Counted from the stretch's first letter, positions 1 through 11,521 are shown. The stretch is 64,000 bases of DNA from Phanerodontia chrysosporium (GCA_001910725.1 MJGA01000007.1:1116001-1180000), one strand, 5' to 3'. Program-made: numbers and translations. The notes: a model not told the origin generated them from the letters alone.

Positions 1-3000
1 CCGCGTTCCCGAAGCCGATCCGCTGGACACACGAGCGGTACCTGCTTGGGTGCCTTGCGCCTTGTACGTACTACTCACCCGCCGCTAGGACCGCTGTGGA
101 GCTGACTTTATGCTCGCGCAGGGTTCGGCGAACGTGACCTGACGGGACAGCGCCTCGCGTTCCACTCGATGCCGATGTTCCATGGTCTGGGCATGATGCA
201 GATTGGCTGGACGGTAAGGAGCTAAAGAAGCCTAGTCTAAATTTTAGACTGCATACTGAGCGTCTGCTGCCACAGGCGACAAGCGGCCTCGTGCTTACGG
301 TGTTCAAACCACAGGTGCCGCCGATGGTGCCTACTGCGGAAAGTGTTATGCGGGGTGCGATCGCTACCAAAAGCGACTTCATTTTCTGCGTTCCGAGCTT
401 TATCGAGGTGCGCTAGGCCCGTCTTTACACTTCTCCGTGCTTATTCATGATGCAGGAGTGGGCGACGAACCTAGAACACGTGCGTCACCTGCAGAGTGTC
501 CAGGGAATTGTAAATTGCCTCGCGAAAAGTCTGAGATTGGCAAATTGACCTACTGCTAGATTTATGGGGGTGGTCCGCTCACGCAGAGCATCGGCGACGA
601 GCTCGTACGGCAGGGCGTCTCCATTTTTCCGATATATGGCATGTGAGTACCTCGTTTGTCTGGTCTATGGCTTGGCATCATGCTGACAATTCGCCAAAGC
701 TCAGAGACGGGTATCAACAATGTTTCCTTTCCTAGTGCGTTTCAGCCAGTTCTTCTCACCTTCAGGTGTACTCAAGCGGGATGCAGAGATCGCGGAGAAG
801 GACTGGCAATATTTTCCGATTGCCAAGAACATAAAGGCTCATTTTGAGCCGGACGGTGATGGTCATTATGAATTCATCGCTGTAGTGAGTCTCATCGGCG
901 ACGTGGTTAACTCTGTACTCACCCGCAAGTGTAGTCCTCTACGTTCCAAAAGCCTTGCGTGGAGAACACCGAAGTAGAAGGTGTACCAGCCTATGCGACG
1001 AACGACCTTCTTACTCCACATCCTACGAAACCGGGATACTGGAAGATCTACGGCGGAAAGACGACCAGATCATGCACAGCACCGGGAGAAGGTAGCTAAT
1101 CTTGCATTGAAAGTCGCTGATACACCGTTGATCAGGAAACGTACTGTAGACGAATCCGGGACCGTTGGAAAAGCTCCTATGCACGGACCCACATGTGCAG
1201 GCTGCCGTCATGTTCGGGCGCGGCAAATTCAATGCTGGCGTCCTGATAGACCCTCGACCACCGTACAGATTCATCCCGCAGACGTAGACAAGCTTGTGGA
1301 ATTTCGTCAGTTAATCTGGTATGTTGGATTTCTGTTCTTACCACGGCTGTACTCATGCACGCATTCCCGTAGGCCTACCGTAGAGGCAGCCAATAGAATT
1401 GCGCCGCAGCACTCTAGGATATTCAAGGAGGTTCGCTTCATGTCAGGCATATGCATGATTCCAATGGCTCATGATTTCTGCGATGGAAAGATGATCATTG
1501 TCTCGTCGCCGCACAAGCCGTTCACTTATACCGCTAAGAACACTGCGAGGCGCCAAGCCATCCTGAACGACTATGAACCGGAGATTGAGGCGCTGTACAA
1601 GGCTGTTGACGAGACGTCGCAACCGGAGTTGGAGGCCCCACAGTCATGGGACCTCGAAGGCACGACGGAGTACGTGCGGACCGTGGTGCATAAAGTCATG
1701 AGCTTCTCCGTCGACGATGACGACGATATCTTCCGAAAGGGATGCGACAGGTGCGCAAGCAGCTTGCTTCCAGGTCTACATCAACTGACAGTGAGATGGT
1801 ATAGTCTTCAGGCAACGTGGATCCGCAACTCATTATTGCACGCGCTTCGTACGACCGCAAAAGCATGTATCCGGCACGTCTCGAGCAACTTTGTGTACCA
1901 ACACCCAAGCGTGTCGGCCCTCGCTTCCGAGCTCCTACGGCTTGCTCACCCGGAATCGCCATCTGCTGGCCTGATGTCAATGTCGGAGCGATGCTAAGCC
2001 TCGTCGACAAGTACTCGTCTGCGTTCCCGGTACATGTTTCAGATGGCAGTCGCGTGAAGGCCCACGACAGCGACGTCGTGCTGCTGACCGGCACAACAGG
2101 CAGCTTTGGTCAGCGCTGCTCGCGGAGTTGGTGCTGTCGTCCGACGTGGCAGTGGTCTATGCGCTGAACCGCAAGAACGGGAAGCCTGTTGCTGAGTACC
2201 AGCGCAACGCATTCGAGGAGCGGGAGCTGGATGTCTCTCTCCTTGACTCACCAAAAATTGTGCTCCTCGAGAGCGATATGCACGGAGACCGTCTTGGTCT
2301 TCCTGATGATGTTTATGACCAGGTGTGTCTCTTGAGTGCGACTGTTGAGCGTGTTCTGACAATACACTTATAGATCCGTACCTCAGTCACTCATATAATT
2401 CATAATGGTGCGTTGATCAGCCCTTCAACATATCTTAGATGTTAATCGGTCCTCTGGTAGCATGGACGGTCAACTTCAACCTGGGCTTACCCTCCTTTGA
2501 ACCTAATATTAAAACCCTCCGCAACCTCGTCGACCTCGCCCTCTCGTCGCCGCGCGAAAGCCCGCCGAAGTTCCTCTTCGAGAGCACCGTCGGCGTGCTC
2601 GCCCGTAAGTGTCCACGCTTCTGCACACGGCTCGCAGCTCAACTCCACGGAGGCATAGACCGTGCGACGGACATCCACGAGGCCGCCGTCTCCCCGGATC
2701 CCGTCGCGGGCGCGGGCTACCCCGAATCGAAGTGGGTTGGCGAGCGCATCTGCGAGCTCGCCGCGGCGCACACGCCGCTGCGCCCGGTGTGTGTGCGCGT
2801 CGGCCAGCTCTGCGGGAATGCCGCGGGTGCATGGAACCCGCCGAGTGGCTCCCGTCGCTCATCCGCTCGAGTGTCTTCCTCAAGTGCTTGCCCGAGTGGG
2901 CTTGGTGCGTGGTCTCCCTGCGCTCTTCTTACAGTTTTCTGACTCGGATCGTTGCAGGAGATCTCGATGCTCCCGGCCGACATCGCCGCGCGTGCACTGC

Positions 3001-3409
3001 TCGAGGTCCTCCGCGCGCCGACGCCCCGCCCTTCGCGCACCTTGTGCACCCGCGCCCGACGCCGTGGCGCATGCTGCTCGCACCCGTCGCGGAGGAGCAC
3101 AGCCTGCAGTGGGTACCGTTCGCGCAGTGGCTCGCGCTCCTCGAGGCGAGCGGTGCCGCGCTCGAGTCCTCCGGCAGCACCCCTGGCGCGCGCGATGAGG
3201 AGATGCTCCGCGCGAATCCCGCGCTCAAGCTCCTGCATTTCTTCCAGACGACGCACGCAACAGGGCACACACGCTCTGCTATCGGCACGCGCGGACTCGA
3301 CTGCGCGGTCGCACAGCAGGGCTCGCCGACGCTCCGCGCGCTCCCGCCGCTTGATGGGGAACACACGCGGCGCTGGCTCGCGTACTGGAGACGGCACGGG
3401 TACCTCTAG
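1..3409 (+). CDS. NRPS-like adenylation-thiolation-reductase enzyme (5' truncated)
   Basis: A multidomain enzyme of the alpha-aminoadipate-reductase-like type. It would adenylate a carboxylic acid, load it on a phosphopantetheine arm and release it by NAD(P)H reduction. The window opens inside the adenylation domain (A3-like FPKPIRWTHE near base 15, then MPMFHGLG near 170 and YGGGPL near 564). The carrier motif is GCDSLQAT, with the serine codon split by intron 1751-1804. The reductase domain follows: TGTTGSFG near 2090, NFNLGLPSFE near 2470, YPESKW (Tyr-x3-Lys) near 2720, LVHPRP near 3045. Further introns are 2605-2658 and about 2909-2957. The raw frame breaks by -1 near 2112, 2838 and 3027, each next to C-containing runs, so the reductase half is readable only across frames. 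I read these as consensus errors, though decay of an accessory gene cannot be excluded. Substrate unknown. The stop is TAG at 3407-3409. Confidence 0.8.
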
Positions 3410-4022
3410 CATGGTGCCTTCGCTGTTCTCTCTTGATCACTCATGTCCTTTTGGTTTTGGTGCTCTCGTGTCCGCACGCCTAATACACTACGCCTAGACA
3501 TCTAATAAGTCAATACATCTTGCCTGTACAAGCTATAATACCCGGCCCCGCTATAGCTAGCCTTCTTGCAATATACCTCAGCTGTGTTCCTGATCACTCG
3601 TGGGTCCGAGTGGGTGCATGACGGAATGACGCGCCACAGCTGGCACCTTCACGAAATGCCACGGTGTCGACTGCGGTGAGAGGTACGGTTAACCGAAATC
3701 GATTATATTGCATGACAAGATAATCTACAGAGGGATGCTACAGACAAGGAGTATCAAGCAGTATTCCAGGGCATAGTCGTGAAGAGTGGAAAAGAAAAGA
3801 AGGAATCATACACCGAACCGTGAACAATGAATGTCAACCTGTCCATGCAGAGATTTGATCGGGGTCGTCTATTGTTTTGTTGCATACTCATGACGCTTTC
3901 GTCGCATGAGCTTCGTCGTGATGGTGGTGGTGGTGGGGCCACCGGAACAGCCTACCGAGGGCGCTCAGCCTGTCCGACGAGACCTGCAGGTCAGCAAACG
4001 CGACACGATCCTCGGTGAGACG
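3410..4022. other. intergenic, between convergent genes
   Basis: About 610 bases between the 3' ends of the NRPS-like gene and the J-domain gene. I see no conserved protein and no RNA gene. Confidence 0.5.
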
Positions 4023-5772
4023 TCAACCTAACCATCGCTCACCATCCGTGTGCCCACCGGTGCTTGTGGGGCCCGTGCGTGCTGCGAGGCGGCTCTGCGT
4101 AGCCGTTCGCATAGCCATTCGTGTGTCCGTTCGTGTGCCCGTTGGTCGCGCCGTTCGCGTAGTTATTCGGCGTCCCATTCGCATAGCCATTCGCATAGCC
4201 GTTCGAATAGCCGTTGGGGTACCCGCCTGCTTGCGCACCATACTTCGCGCCGGGTTCCTGCCGGGCGGCTCGCTGTACCGCTCGTGGCGTGGCGGCTCGG
4301 CGTACTTGTCGTGCCGCGGCGGCTCAGCATGCTTGTCGTGCCGCGAGTGCCGGCTGCTTGTGCTGCGGCGCGGCGCGTCGTGCTCGTAGTGGTGGCTGCG
4401 GTCGGCGTACGCAGGCTCAGTGCGGTCGCGCTGCCGCTCGTAGTCGGTGCGGTGCCGGCTGCTGCTGCGCCGCACGTCCTCGTCGGCGCCGCCGCGCATA
4501 CGAGATGCTGACAGAGTGCATCAGTTTGCAGTCTTTCAGAGCATCTGCCGGACCACTTACCGTGATGGTGGCCGCTAGAGTGCGACGAGTGCCGTGACAC
4601 GGGTGGGGCCTGCACGTACTGCTGAGCAGGCTCATGTATCGGCACAGAGTAGCTCGCCGCCTGCGGCTGGTGGTTAGCATAGTTCACGGGTAACTGTTGT
4701 GGCGCTGCGTAGTAGTTGTGCGAAGAGCTGCCTGGATGCGAGCTGTAGTTGATGGCGGGAGGCGGTGGCGGCGCAGACACAGAGGGCGGCTGCTGCTGGG
4801 ACGGCGGGAGGTACTTGTCGTTCTGCGGTGCCTGCTCGATGCCGTTGATCGTGTATCGTTCGCCCTCAGGCGAGGAGTATGTGACGTGCTCGTTGCCCTG
4901 CGCATCCCGCCGGGTGATGATCGTCTCGGTGCGACCATTGATCGTGCGTGTCACCTGGCTTTGCGAGACCCACTTGCCGTTCGAGCCGATTGCCTGCGAG
5001 ACCGAGCTGTACGAGCGAACGTTGCCGCCGCCCAAGCCGCCGTTCATCATCTCTATAAGCGGATGGCCTCCGCCAAAGCCGATGCTACCGAACGGGAGCC
5101 AAAGAAATCGTCGCGGCGCGAGCGCAGCGGCGACGGGCCGAAGATCGATTCGAATGGTGAGCGCGGCATGGGGAAGTCGTCGAAGAACGGATCGCTGGAG
5201 AAGGCGCGGTGGATGTCGCCGAAGAGGGAGTTGAAGAGCTCAAAGGGGTCAGTGAAGGCGAAACCACGCATGGGACGGCTGCGTCCGAAGAATGGATCTC
5301 CGGCAAAGCCGCTGAACGGCTCGTGCGTGTACGACGGGCCTGCCTGAGGCGTGTCGTCGACTGCGGTCGGTGGGGGCCAGACGCCGTACTGGTCGTACAG
5401 CTACAGGGTGTGTCAGCCCGCGTAAATGTTTAGGATGAGACGTATGACTTGCCTTGCGGTTTTCTACATTCGTCAATACCTCATAGGCGTTGTTGACCTA
5501 GGGGAGTATGATGTCAGTTCGCTGGAGAGACGGAAAGGTGCAACGCGTGACATACGAGTCGAAACTGCTCGTTGGCTTTCTGTTTGTCTTCTTCAGAGGC
5601 CCCCTGTGGTAGACGGTCGGGATGTGTGGCGAGGGCTCTCTTCTTGTACGCTTTCCGGACTGCAGCGTAGCGGTGAGTGTTGTGATGCATGCAAAGCAGG
5701 ACGAGGAGACGAACTTTCTTCGACTGTTGCGGTCTTTTCGAGACCGAGGATCTCGTAGAGGTTGGATGCCAT
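4023..5772 (-). CDS. J-domain (Hsp40, DNAJB6-like) co-chaperone
   Basis: Type-B J protein that would stimulate Hsp70 ATPase. It starts MASNLYEILGLEK at 5772; exon 1 (5772-5715) joins exon 2 at 5659 to give VEEIRKAYKKRAL followed by the HPD motif. After the J domain come LYDQYGVWPP, a Phe/Gly-rich segment (DPFELFNSLFGD), a region resembling the DNAJB6 C-terminal sheet (TRTINGRTETIITRR), then Pro/Gln-rich and charged DKYAEPPRH-type repeats. The intron at 5401-5452 uses a GC donor. Two -1 breaks are visible at GGG runs on the plus strand (5094-5096 and 4252-4254). Past the second, the alternative frame reads a regular NGYANGY repeat and stops at 4039, while the raw frame stops at 4023. It is divergent from IPI3 with about 240 bases between start codons. 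Confidence 0.8.
4098..4217 (-). repeat. degenerate 12-bp tandem repeat coding for (N-G-Y-A)n
   Basis: Near the 3' end of the J-domain gene, a 12-base unit (minus strand AACGGCTATGCG and variants) recurs about ten times. One frame gives alternating NGY, NGH, NGA and NGT units. The raw gene frame gives an Arg/Thr/Met-rich string instead. The clean Asn-Gly-Tyr reading suggests it is the true frame. Confidence 0.7.
5401..5452 (-). other. GC-AG intron in the J-domain gene
   Basis: The 52-base intron starts GCAAGT and ends GTAG. Removing it joins ...NVENRK to LYDQYG, the expected J-protein junction. The donor context AAG|GCAAGT matches the consensus of the rare GC-AG class. Confidence 0.8.
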
Positions 5773-6012
5773 GGCGGGGAGAGCGAGAGGAGGGACGAGG
5801 AGAGGGAGCGAGGCCGGAGGGTATATAACCCGTCGAAAGAGTCGAATTTCATAGAAGATCCCAATCATCGCGCCCCGATCGCGATCTCCCATCAGGCCCA
5901 TCACTCCGTTGGCGCCGGCGCCGATTTCCTGTCCACAATTCTCTGCAGCGGCCAATTTCTTTCACTCATCCTCCTCCTCGCACCTCCCCCGCTTTCCTCG
6001 ACGCCCGCAGCG
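5773..6012. promoter_or_regulatory. shared divergent promoter, J-domain gene / IPI3
   Basis: 240 bases lie between the two start codons. A TATATAA stretch at 5822-5828 is near-palindromic and could serve either gene. It lies 50 bases from the J-domain start and about 185 from the IPI3 start. Pyrimidine-rich sequence precedes the IPI3 ATG. Confidence 0.45.
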
Positions 6013-7869
6013 ATGCAGCTGCAAGAGCTCGTGCTGTGCGCGACGGCCCCGTCGTCGTCGAACCCTGGGCCAGGGTCCATCGCGCTTCACGACATCCAGA
6101 CCGGAGCGACACTTGCTTCATTTAAGCAGGCCTCTGCCGGCCCACACTGTACTGCGGTAACGCACACACGCGATGGACAGGGCGGATTCATGCTGGCTGC
6201 ACAGCCGGACAAGTCCATCATGAACGTGTACAACTTCCAAAGGGTGCAAGCCCTCTTCCTTACCTCGCTTGCTGCCATTAACATCCCCGGTGCTCTCAGG
6301 ACCAACTCGCGCTGAAAATCGTACTCCCCGAGAAGCTTTCATGTATAGCTGTGGACGCGAGCGGAGTGCTTTGTGCTGCTGGTACTTCTCAGGGTCGCCT
6401 ATACATTTGGGAGGCACGTACCCTCCTGGCTCTTGCACCATGCCATCCGATATTAACGTAACAGCCTTCGGCAGTAGATAGCGTCGGGCATAATGTACAA
6501 CGCCTGGGACGCTCACTACCGTCAAGTAAACGTACTGCGATTCACTCAGGACAGCGCGGCACTTCTTTCGGGCAGCGAAGATTCGGTTGTCAACGTCTGG
6601 TCCGTATCGAGGTCAATCATCTACTCGGATATGACTTGCTCTACGTGCTCACCGCTGCCTGCAGATTACTGGAAGACTCTACTCAGAATGAGCTCCCTGC
6701 ACCCTATGCCACCCTCTCAGACCACACCCTCCCCGTGACAGATCTTGTCGTGGGCGCTGGTGCGTTCCCAAAATGCCGCGTCCTTACATCATCCGTAGAC
6801 CATTCCGTCAAGGCGAGTCTCGAACGCTGCAGAGCCCTCTAGGAGTATTGATCTTTGGTCTAGGTGTGGGATCTGGAATCAAAATCCCTCCTTACCACCT
6901 TCCAATTCCCGCGACCAATATCGAATCTCGTTTGGGACTATACGGAACGCCTGTTCTTTGCTGCATCGCCAGACGGGTTCATCCACCAAGTCAACCTGTT
7001 CAAGCAGCGGGATGACAAGCTGAGCCGGGTAATGGAAGCAGTTGGCGGTGGCGGTTCGACCGACGTGGTACGGATAACAGACGAAGACCAGCAAGCCGCG
7101 CGCAAGCGACTCATCGCTGTCGAGTGAGTTCCACCTCGGTCCCTCTGTCGTGCCCCGCTCACTGCGCCACAGCCAACCCGTGACGAGCATGACGATCTCG
7201 CTTACGTCGTCGCTGCTCCTCGTCGGCACGGCCGGTGGGCTCGTGCACGTGTACGACATCGCATCGCACCAGCTCCTGCGCACGTTCACGACGCACAAGG
7301 GCCTCACAATAGCGCATCTGCAGACGATGCTCAAGCCGCCGGATCTCGTTGGGCACGTCAGCCTCGCGCTCGGCGCGGGCGGCCCCGCGGACACGCGCGA
7401 CGCCATCCCCGTGCGCCCTGTTGCGCCCTTCCAGCGCATGCGCGACCCGAAGGCGCGCGACGCGCACGAGGTCGCGGTGATGCTCGCGCCCTCGCGTTCG
7501 GTGCGTACCTTCCCTGTCCTTGTCGCCGACACGGCCACGCTGACGCCGCCGCAGAAGCCGCCGCCGGCGTTCTTCGCGTACGGCATGGACGAGCTGCTGC
7601 GCGACCACGCCTCGTTCGTGCAGCCTGCGGGCGCCGCGCAGCAGGGCGGCGTGCCCCTGCAGACGCGGGTCGCGGAGCTCGAGAGCGAGGTCGCGCGCCT
7701 CCGCGAGCAGCTCGGGAAAGCGAAAAGTATCAATGATACCATGTGGGAGGCCGTCGTGCAGCGCGTCGTTGCGGAGGGCAAGGAAAAGGCGCGCGAGGGT
7801 GCGATGGAGGTTGATGCGGAGGAAGAGGGAGCGGCAAGGGGGAAGAGACAAAAGAGGGCGAGGTCCTAG
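6013..7869 (+). CDS. IPI3: IPI3 / WDR18-like WD40 protein of the Rix1 complex
   Basis: Predicted nuclear WD40 propeller of the Rix1-Ipi1-Ipi3 complex, needed for pre-60S ribosome maturation and ITS2 processing. The ATG at 6013 opens MQLQELVLCAT. Blades are recognisable as GRLYIWE, LLSGSEDSVVNVWS, VWDLESKSLLTTF, FFAASPDGFIHQVN and LLLVGTAGGLVHVYD. At least five short introns are implied (for example after NFQR, ending before 6301). The C-terminus carries the WDR18-type tail: a segment with EVAVMLAP, then a coiled coil (ELESEVARLREQLGKA) and a basic end. The order of blades plus the C-terminal coiled coil fits Ipi3/WDR18 better than a generic WD protein, but the assignment rests on pattern recognition. 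Confidence 0.72.
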
Positions 7870-8108
7870 AGGATTGGTGAGACTCGTTGTCCACTGTTTG
7901 GCACGTGTGTGAGGCAGTAGACAAAAATGTTCTACGGGAAAGAGTGTGCAATCCGATTATCTTCGTCCACTCTTTGTATCGCACTCGTAACACGGACGCA
8001 GTACAAGTGATGATGATTATCCACATTTCGTTAACCCGCGTACCGATACACATAGATGGGGCGATAGAACTTTACAGCGAGTACAGTACCATTGATGTGC
8101 CTGGGACA

Positions 8109-9299
8109 CTAGAGCTGGGCAAGAAGCTTCACTAGCCTCTCTGGTTCCTCCCAGTGAACCTAGTCCGACATCAGCTGGTGCACTGCGTTATCGGACAAGC
8201 GTACTCACGAAATGGTTAGCGTTCTCGACCTTGACTAGGTTCATCGCCCTCTTGCGCTTCGCAGGCTCAGGCTCCTCCTTCACGAAGCCCTCGAAGACCT
8301 GCGCCCCCCAAAGCGTGATCCACGGCGACTTGTCGCACCACAAACACCGCACATCGACGCTGGGGAGCACGGCGTCCGCATCAAGCAGCGCACGGCGCGC
8401 ATGGCCGACGCGGATCGCGTCCGCGGTGGCCATGACAAGGGCCGAGCGCAAGAGGACGCCGGGATCGACGAGCCTCGCACGCTTGCCATCGTCCAGCTCA
8501 CTGAAGGTGCGCGGCCTGGGCAGCGGCGTGCTGTCGCGGCTGCTCAGCACCTCAGGCGTCGCGTCCGCGAGTGCGCCTGCCGGGGCGTAGTGTGCGGAGC
8601 ACCACGCGATAAACGCGTCCGCCTTTGCGGCGAGTGGCACGGAAGCGTCGGGGACGGGGAACGTGAGCGCGGCGTCCGCGCGCGCGCCGAAGACGAATCC
8701 CGGCGGGTCTGTCCAGCTGTGAGCTTCCGTGCAGGCTCGGTGCCGCGGCGCACACTACGCACCGAAGAGGACGACCGAGCGCAGGAACGGCGCGATCGCG
8801 GTGCGGAGCTCAGGATCGAGCGTGCGTGCGTCGCCCAGGAGCGCAAGCGCGGCGATGACGCTCAGCGCCTCCGCGACGAGCACGACGCCGCCTGCGCCGC
8901 CTACCGTGGCGGGCACGCCGAGCGTCTCGCAGACGACGCGGATGAAGGACGCGATCTCGTGGCCCCAGCGCCGCACGGCGGCGGCTTGCACCTCCGTGTC
9001 TGCGCTCACGAACTCGGCGAGCTCGGCGTCGGTGTACGGCGTCGAGCCGGTGTAGTCGCGGTTGTTCATCGTGATGATGCGCAGGCCGTGCTGCGCCGCG
9101 ACGGGCAGGAGGCGTGCGAATGTGGCTGGGAGGGTTGTGTTCGTCGGGTCTGTTCTCTGTCAGGAGCGTGGGACGCACCACCGTTCACGATTAACCCATG
9201 AACAATGACGATGGTAGTGTAATTGGGCAAATTGGCGGGTTCCCCAGAGTCCTCGTAGAATATCTGCGTCCCTGCATTGTCGATTTGAGCAAGCGGCAT
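8109..9299 (-). CDS. alpha/beta hydrolase paralogue 1 (nucleophile Ser replaced)
   Basis: Alpha/beta-hydrolase fold protein of a fungal family without a known substrate. It starts MPLAQIDNAG at 9299. Introns are 9126-9178, one around 8701-8750, and 8160-8208. The last exon reads VHWEEPERLVKLLAQL and stops at 8109. Fold landmarks are VIVHG (oxyanion strand), RIITMNNRDYTGS and the C-terminal NHF-VHW histidine region, where an intron falls between Phe and Val. At the nucleophile elbow the paralogue has ATWSLSG, while this copy reads VAEALSV: the serine is an alanine (codon 8866-8868). The frame is intact there. It may be catalytically inactive or use another residue. It lies about 1 kb downstream of its paralogue on the same strand. 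Confidence 0.75.
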
Positions 9300-9983
9300 C
9301 GTTTATGTGATACTTTGGCTGCCGGAGAGCTTTGGCTATGAGTTATATAGAGTGAGTATACGTGTGAAGGTTCATCTGAGTCGGCCTTCTGTCCGACTAT
9401 CAATGTCAAGCCATACTGTCCGTGCGAATTGTTCTCATGGCGTGGCAGGCTTGACCGCATTGTGTCAGGCTAGGCGGTCTTCATCAGAGGTTCGTTATGA
9501 GATCGTAGAGCTTGATATGCACTAGTGACTTCCTGTGCCTGCACGACGGCCTGCAATAGCCTATTCGTAACATGAACGAGTACTATATGATAACGATAGA
9601 CTGACCCCGTGAAGGCCCCGAGTTACAACGTGTGAGTCACGATTAACCAGTTGCGAGTAAATTCTAGTTTGTTGACGACATGTAAAGCCCTCGATTTCGA
9701 TGCCCTGGAGTCTGACTACCTCTCGATGGGCTTTGCCGTGGAAGTTGAAGAGCTTCTGGGTGAGAAATTGTCTCGGGCGAGTACAATTAGAGAGGAGAGC
9801 CTAGGCTATCGTCGGTAAAACATTTCGTCATTCAGAACGAGAGTTTTCGCACTTGCGATGAGCCTTGAACTCGGCAGTGCAGGAGTAATAAAGTATTTGC
9901 AAGTACATAGAGAAACCTCTCTGCACCTAAGTCTATAGTTCAGCTATCGTGGTTAGCTCTCTTCCAAAGCCGAGTACTCACGA
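9300..9983. other. intergenic between hydrolase copy 1 and the relic
   Basis: About 680 bases with no open coding segment I can support. Further decayed hydrolase sequence could lie here, but I could not align any of it by eye. Confidence 0.4.
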
Positions 9984-10125
9984 GGTAGTCTGCATCTTCC
10001 ACCTTCACAAGCTTTACCCTTCGTATTCTCTTACCGGGAAGAGGATTCGCCCTGATATCCTCGTCGTTGACTTTCGCGCCCCATAGATTGGACCATTTGA
10101 ACGAGTCGCAGAGGAATGATGTTCG
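9984..10125 (-). pseudogene. relic 3' exon of a third alpha/beta hydrolase
   Basis: Reading the minus strand from about 10125 gives LCDSFKWSNLWGAKV, then GKRIRRVKLVKVEDADYLV. This aligns with LWCDQSVWLTAWGAKV ... KRKTALLKVENANHFV of copy 2. The segment ends in GTGAGTAC, the same donor and intron position that follows NHF in both intact copies. Neither the upstream domain nor the expected final exon (VHWDEPER-like) is recognisable, so this is a fragment left by tandem duplication. The frame of the fragment itself is still open. Confidence 0.75.
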
Positions 10126-10266
10126 TTACACCTACCAGACTGGATTTCATCCCTTCGTAGTGGCAAAGAGATGTGACAGCTTGGGTCTGCATTAAAATAG
10201 ACTGAGACATCGCTTTGGGATATGGGGGTACCACACCGAACCAATCTGTAGAACACTTGAACATTT

Positions 10267-11521
10267 CTACGTCTTGCTCCTCCCAACAATGGGTGGGACG
10301 AGAGAACAACCGCAGTTTTCTGCGAGGAGACGTATCATCCGCTCCGGCTCGTCCCAGTGGACCTGTAGCAAGCTTAAGACCCTCAATAGCAGACCACCCA
10401 GGAAGTGCACTTACAAAATGATTCGCATTTTCGACCTTCAAGAGCGCTGTCTTCCTCTTCTTCTGTCCCGGTTCAGCTGACGCACGCACGAGGTCCTGGA
10501 AGACCTTCGCGCCCCATGCGGTGAGCCACACGGACTGGTCGCACCACAATGCAAGGATCTCGACGTCCGGGAGAACCGCGTCGGCATCGAAGAACGCGCA
10601 GCGGGCGTGTCGCTGGCGGATGCCGTCGTCGGTTGCGACGATCAATGGCAGGGAGCGCGTGCTTGCTGCGTGGTCGACCGTGCGCTGGAAGACCGCCGGT
10701 GGCAGCGTGCGGAGCGTCGGGGTGCGCTGTAAGGGCGTACAGTGCGTGTGCAAACTATCAGGCGTGATAGCATCCTCGCTTGGCAGAGCAGGGAAGTACG
10801 CGGAAACCCAGTCGACGAAAGCGTCGGGCTTCTGCTCCGCCGAAAGGCTGGGGTCGACGAGTGGCCATGTCAGGCCGATGTCCGGAGAGACACCGTAGAT
10901 AATTGAGGGCGAGTCTGAGTGGCAGGTATGAGCGGGAATTTCTCTGAGCATAGAAGAAAGAGCGCACCGTAGAGGATTATCTTGCGAAGGTAGGGGGCCA
11001 GCGTGTTCGTTAAATCCTTTCCCATGGTCTCAGGGTCCCCGAGGATCGACAGAGCTGCGACGCCGCTGAGTGACCACGTCGCTAGGACGAGGCCATCCGA
11101 GTCCTTCGAGTTACGTCCACCCGCCGCGGGAGAGATTTCGAGTGATCGGCAGACGTATGCGAGGAATTGCGCGACCTCACGTCCCCACCTGCGCACCGCA
11201 AGCGCTTGGGTCTCGATGTCTGGACTTGCTAGTTGTGCAAGCTCCTCGGCGGTGTAGGGTGTGGATCCACGGTAGTCTCGGCTGTTCATGGTGATCACCC
11301 GGATCCCGTATTTCGGACCGACGGGCAGCAGGCGCTCGAACGTCGCTGGATAGCATTTCTTAGACGATGTACTGACGAGAAATACGAGCAAAGAACGCAC
11401 CTGAATTAATCATTGCGCCATGAACAAGGACCAATGTAGTGTAAGTCTGGCATCCCGGAGGTATCCCGGAGTCCTCATAGTAAATGCCGGTAGCTTGGTC
11501 GTCAATCGGTGCGATGGGCAT
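10267..11521 (-). CDS. alpha/beta hydrolase paralogue 2
   Basis: Paralogue of the gene at 8109-9299, with the same intron positions. It starts MPIAPIDDQATG at 11521. Exon 1 ends in VHGAMINS, exon 2 opens ATFERLLPVGPKYG, and the last exon reads VHWDEPERMIRLLAENCG and stops at 10267. The nucleophile elbow is ATWSLSG with a serine present. The histidine region is NHF-VHW, and LWCDQSVW is the likely loop near the acid residue. It resembles small fungal hydrolases that follow secondary-metabolite or lipid genes, but nothing in the sequence names a substrate. Three related units in 3.4 kb show a local tandem expansion. Confidence 0.78.

Noticed and set aside
2605..2658. Coding use of the 54-base segment, which is open and a multiple of three.
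   Set aside because: It begins GTAAGT, ends TAG and splits a conserved reductase block; removal gives a better family match.
5834..5862. Heat-shock-element-like GAA/TTC blocks near the J-protein start.
   Set aside because: The GAA and TTC units are not spaced by two bases, so they do not form a proper nGAAn array.
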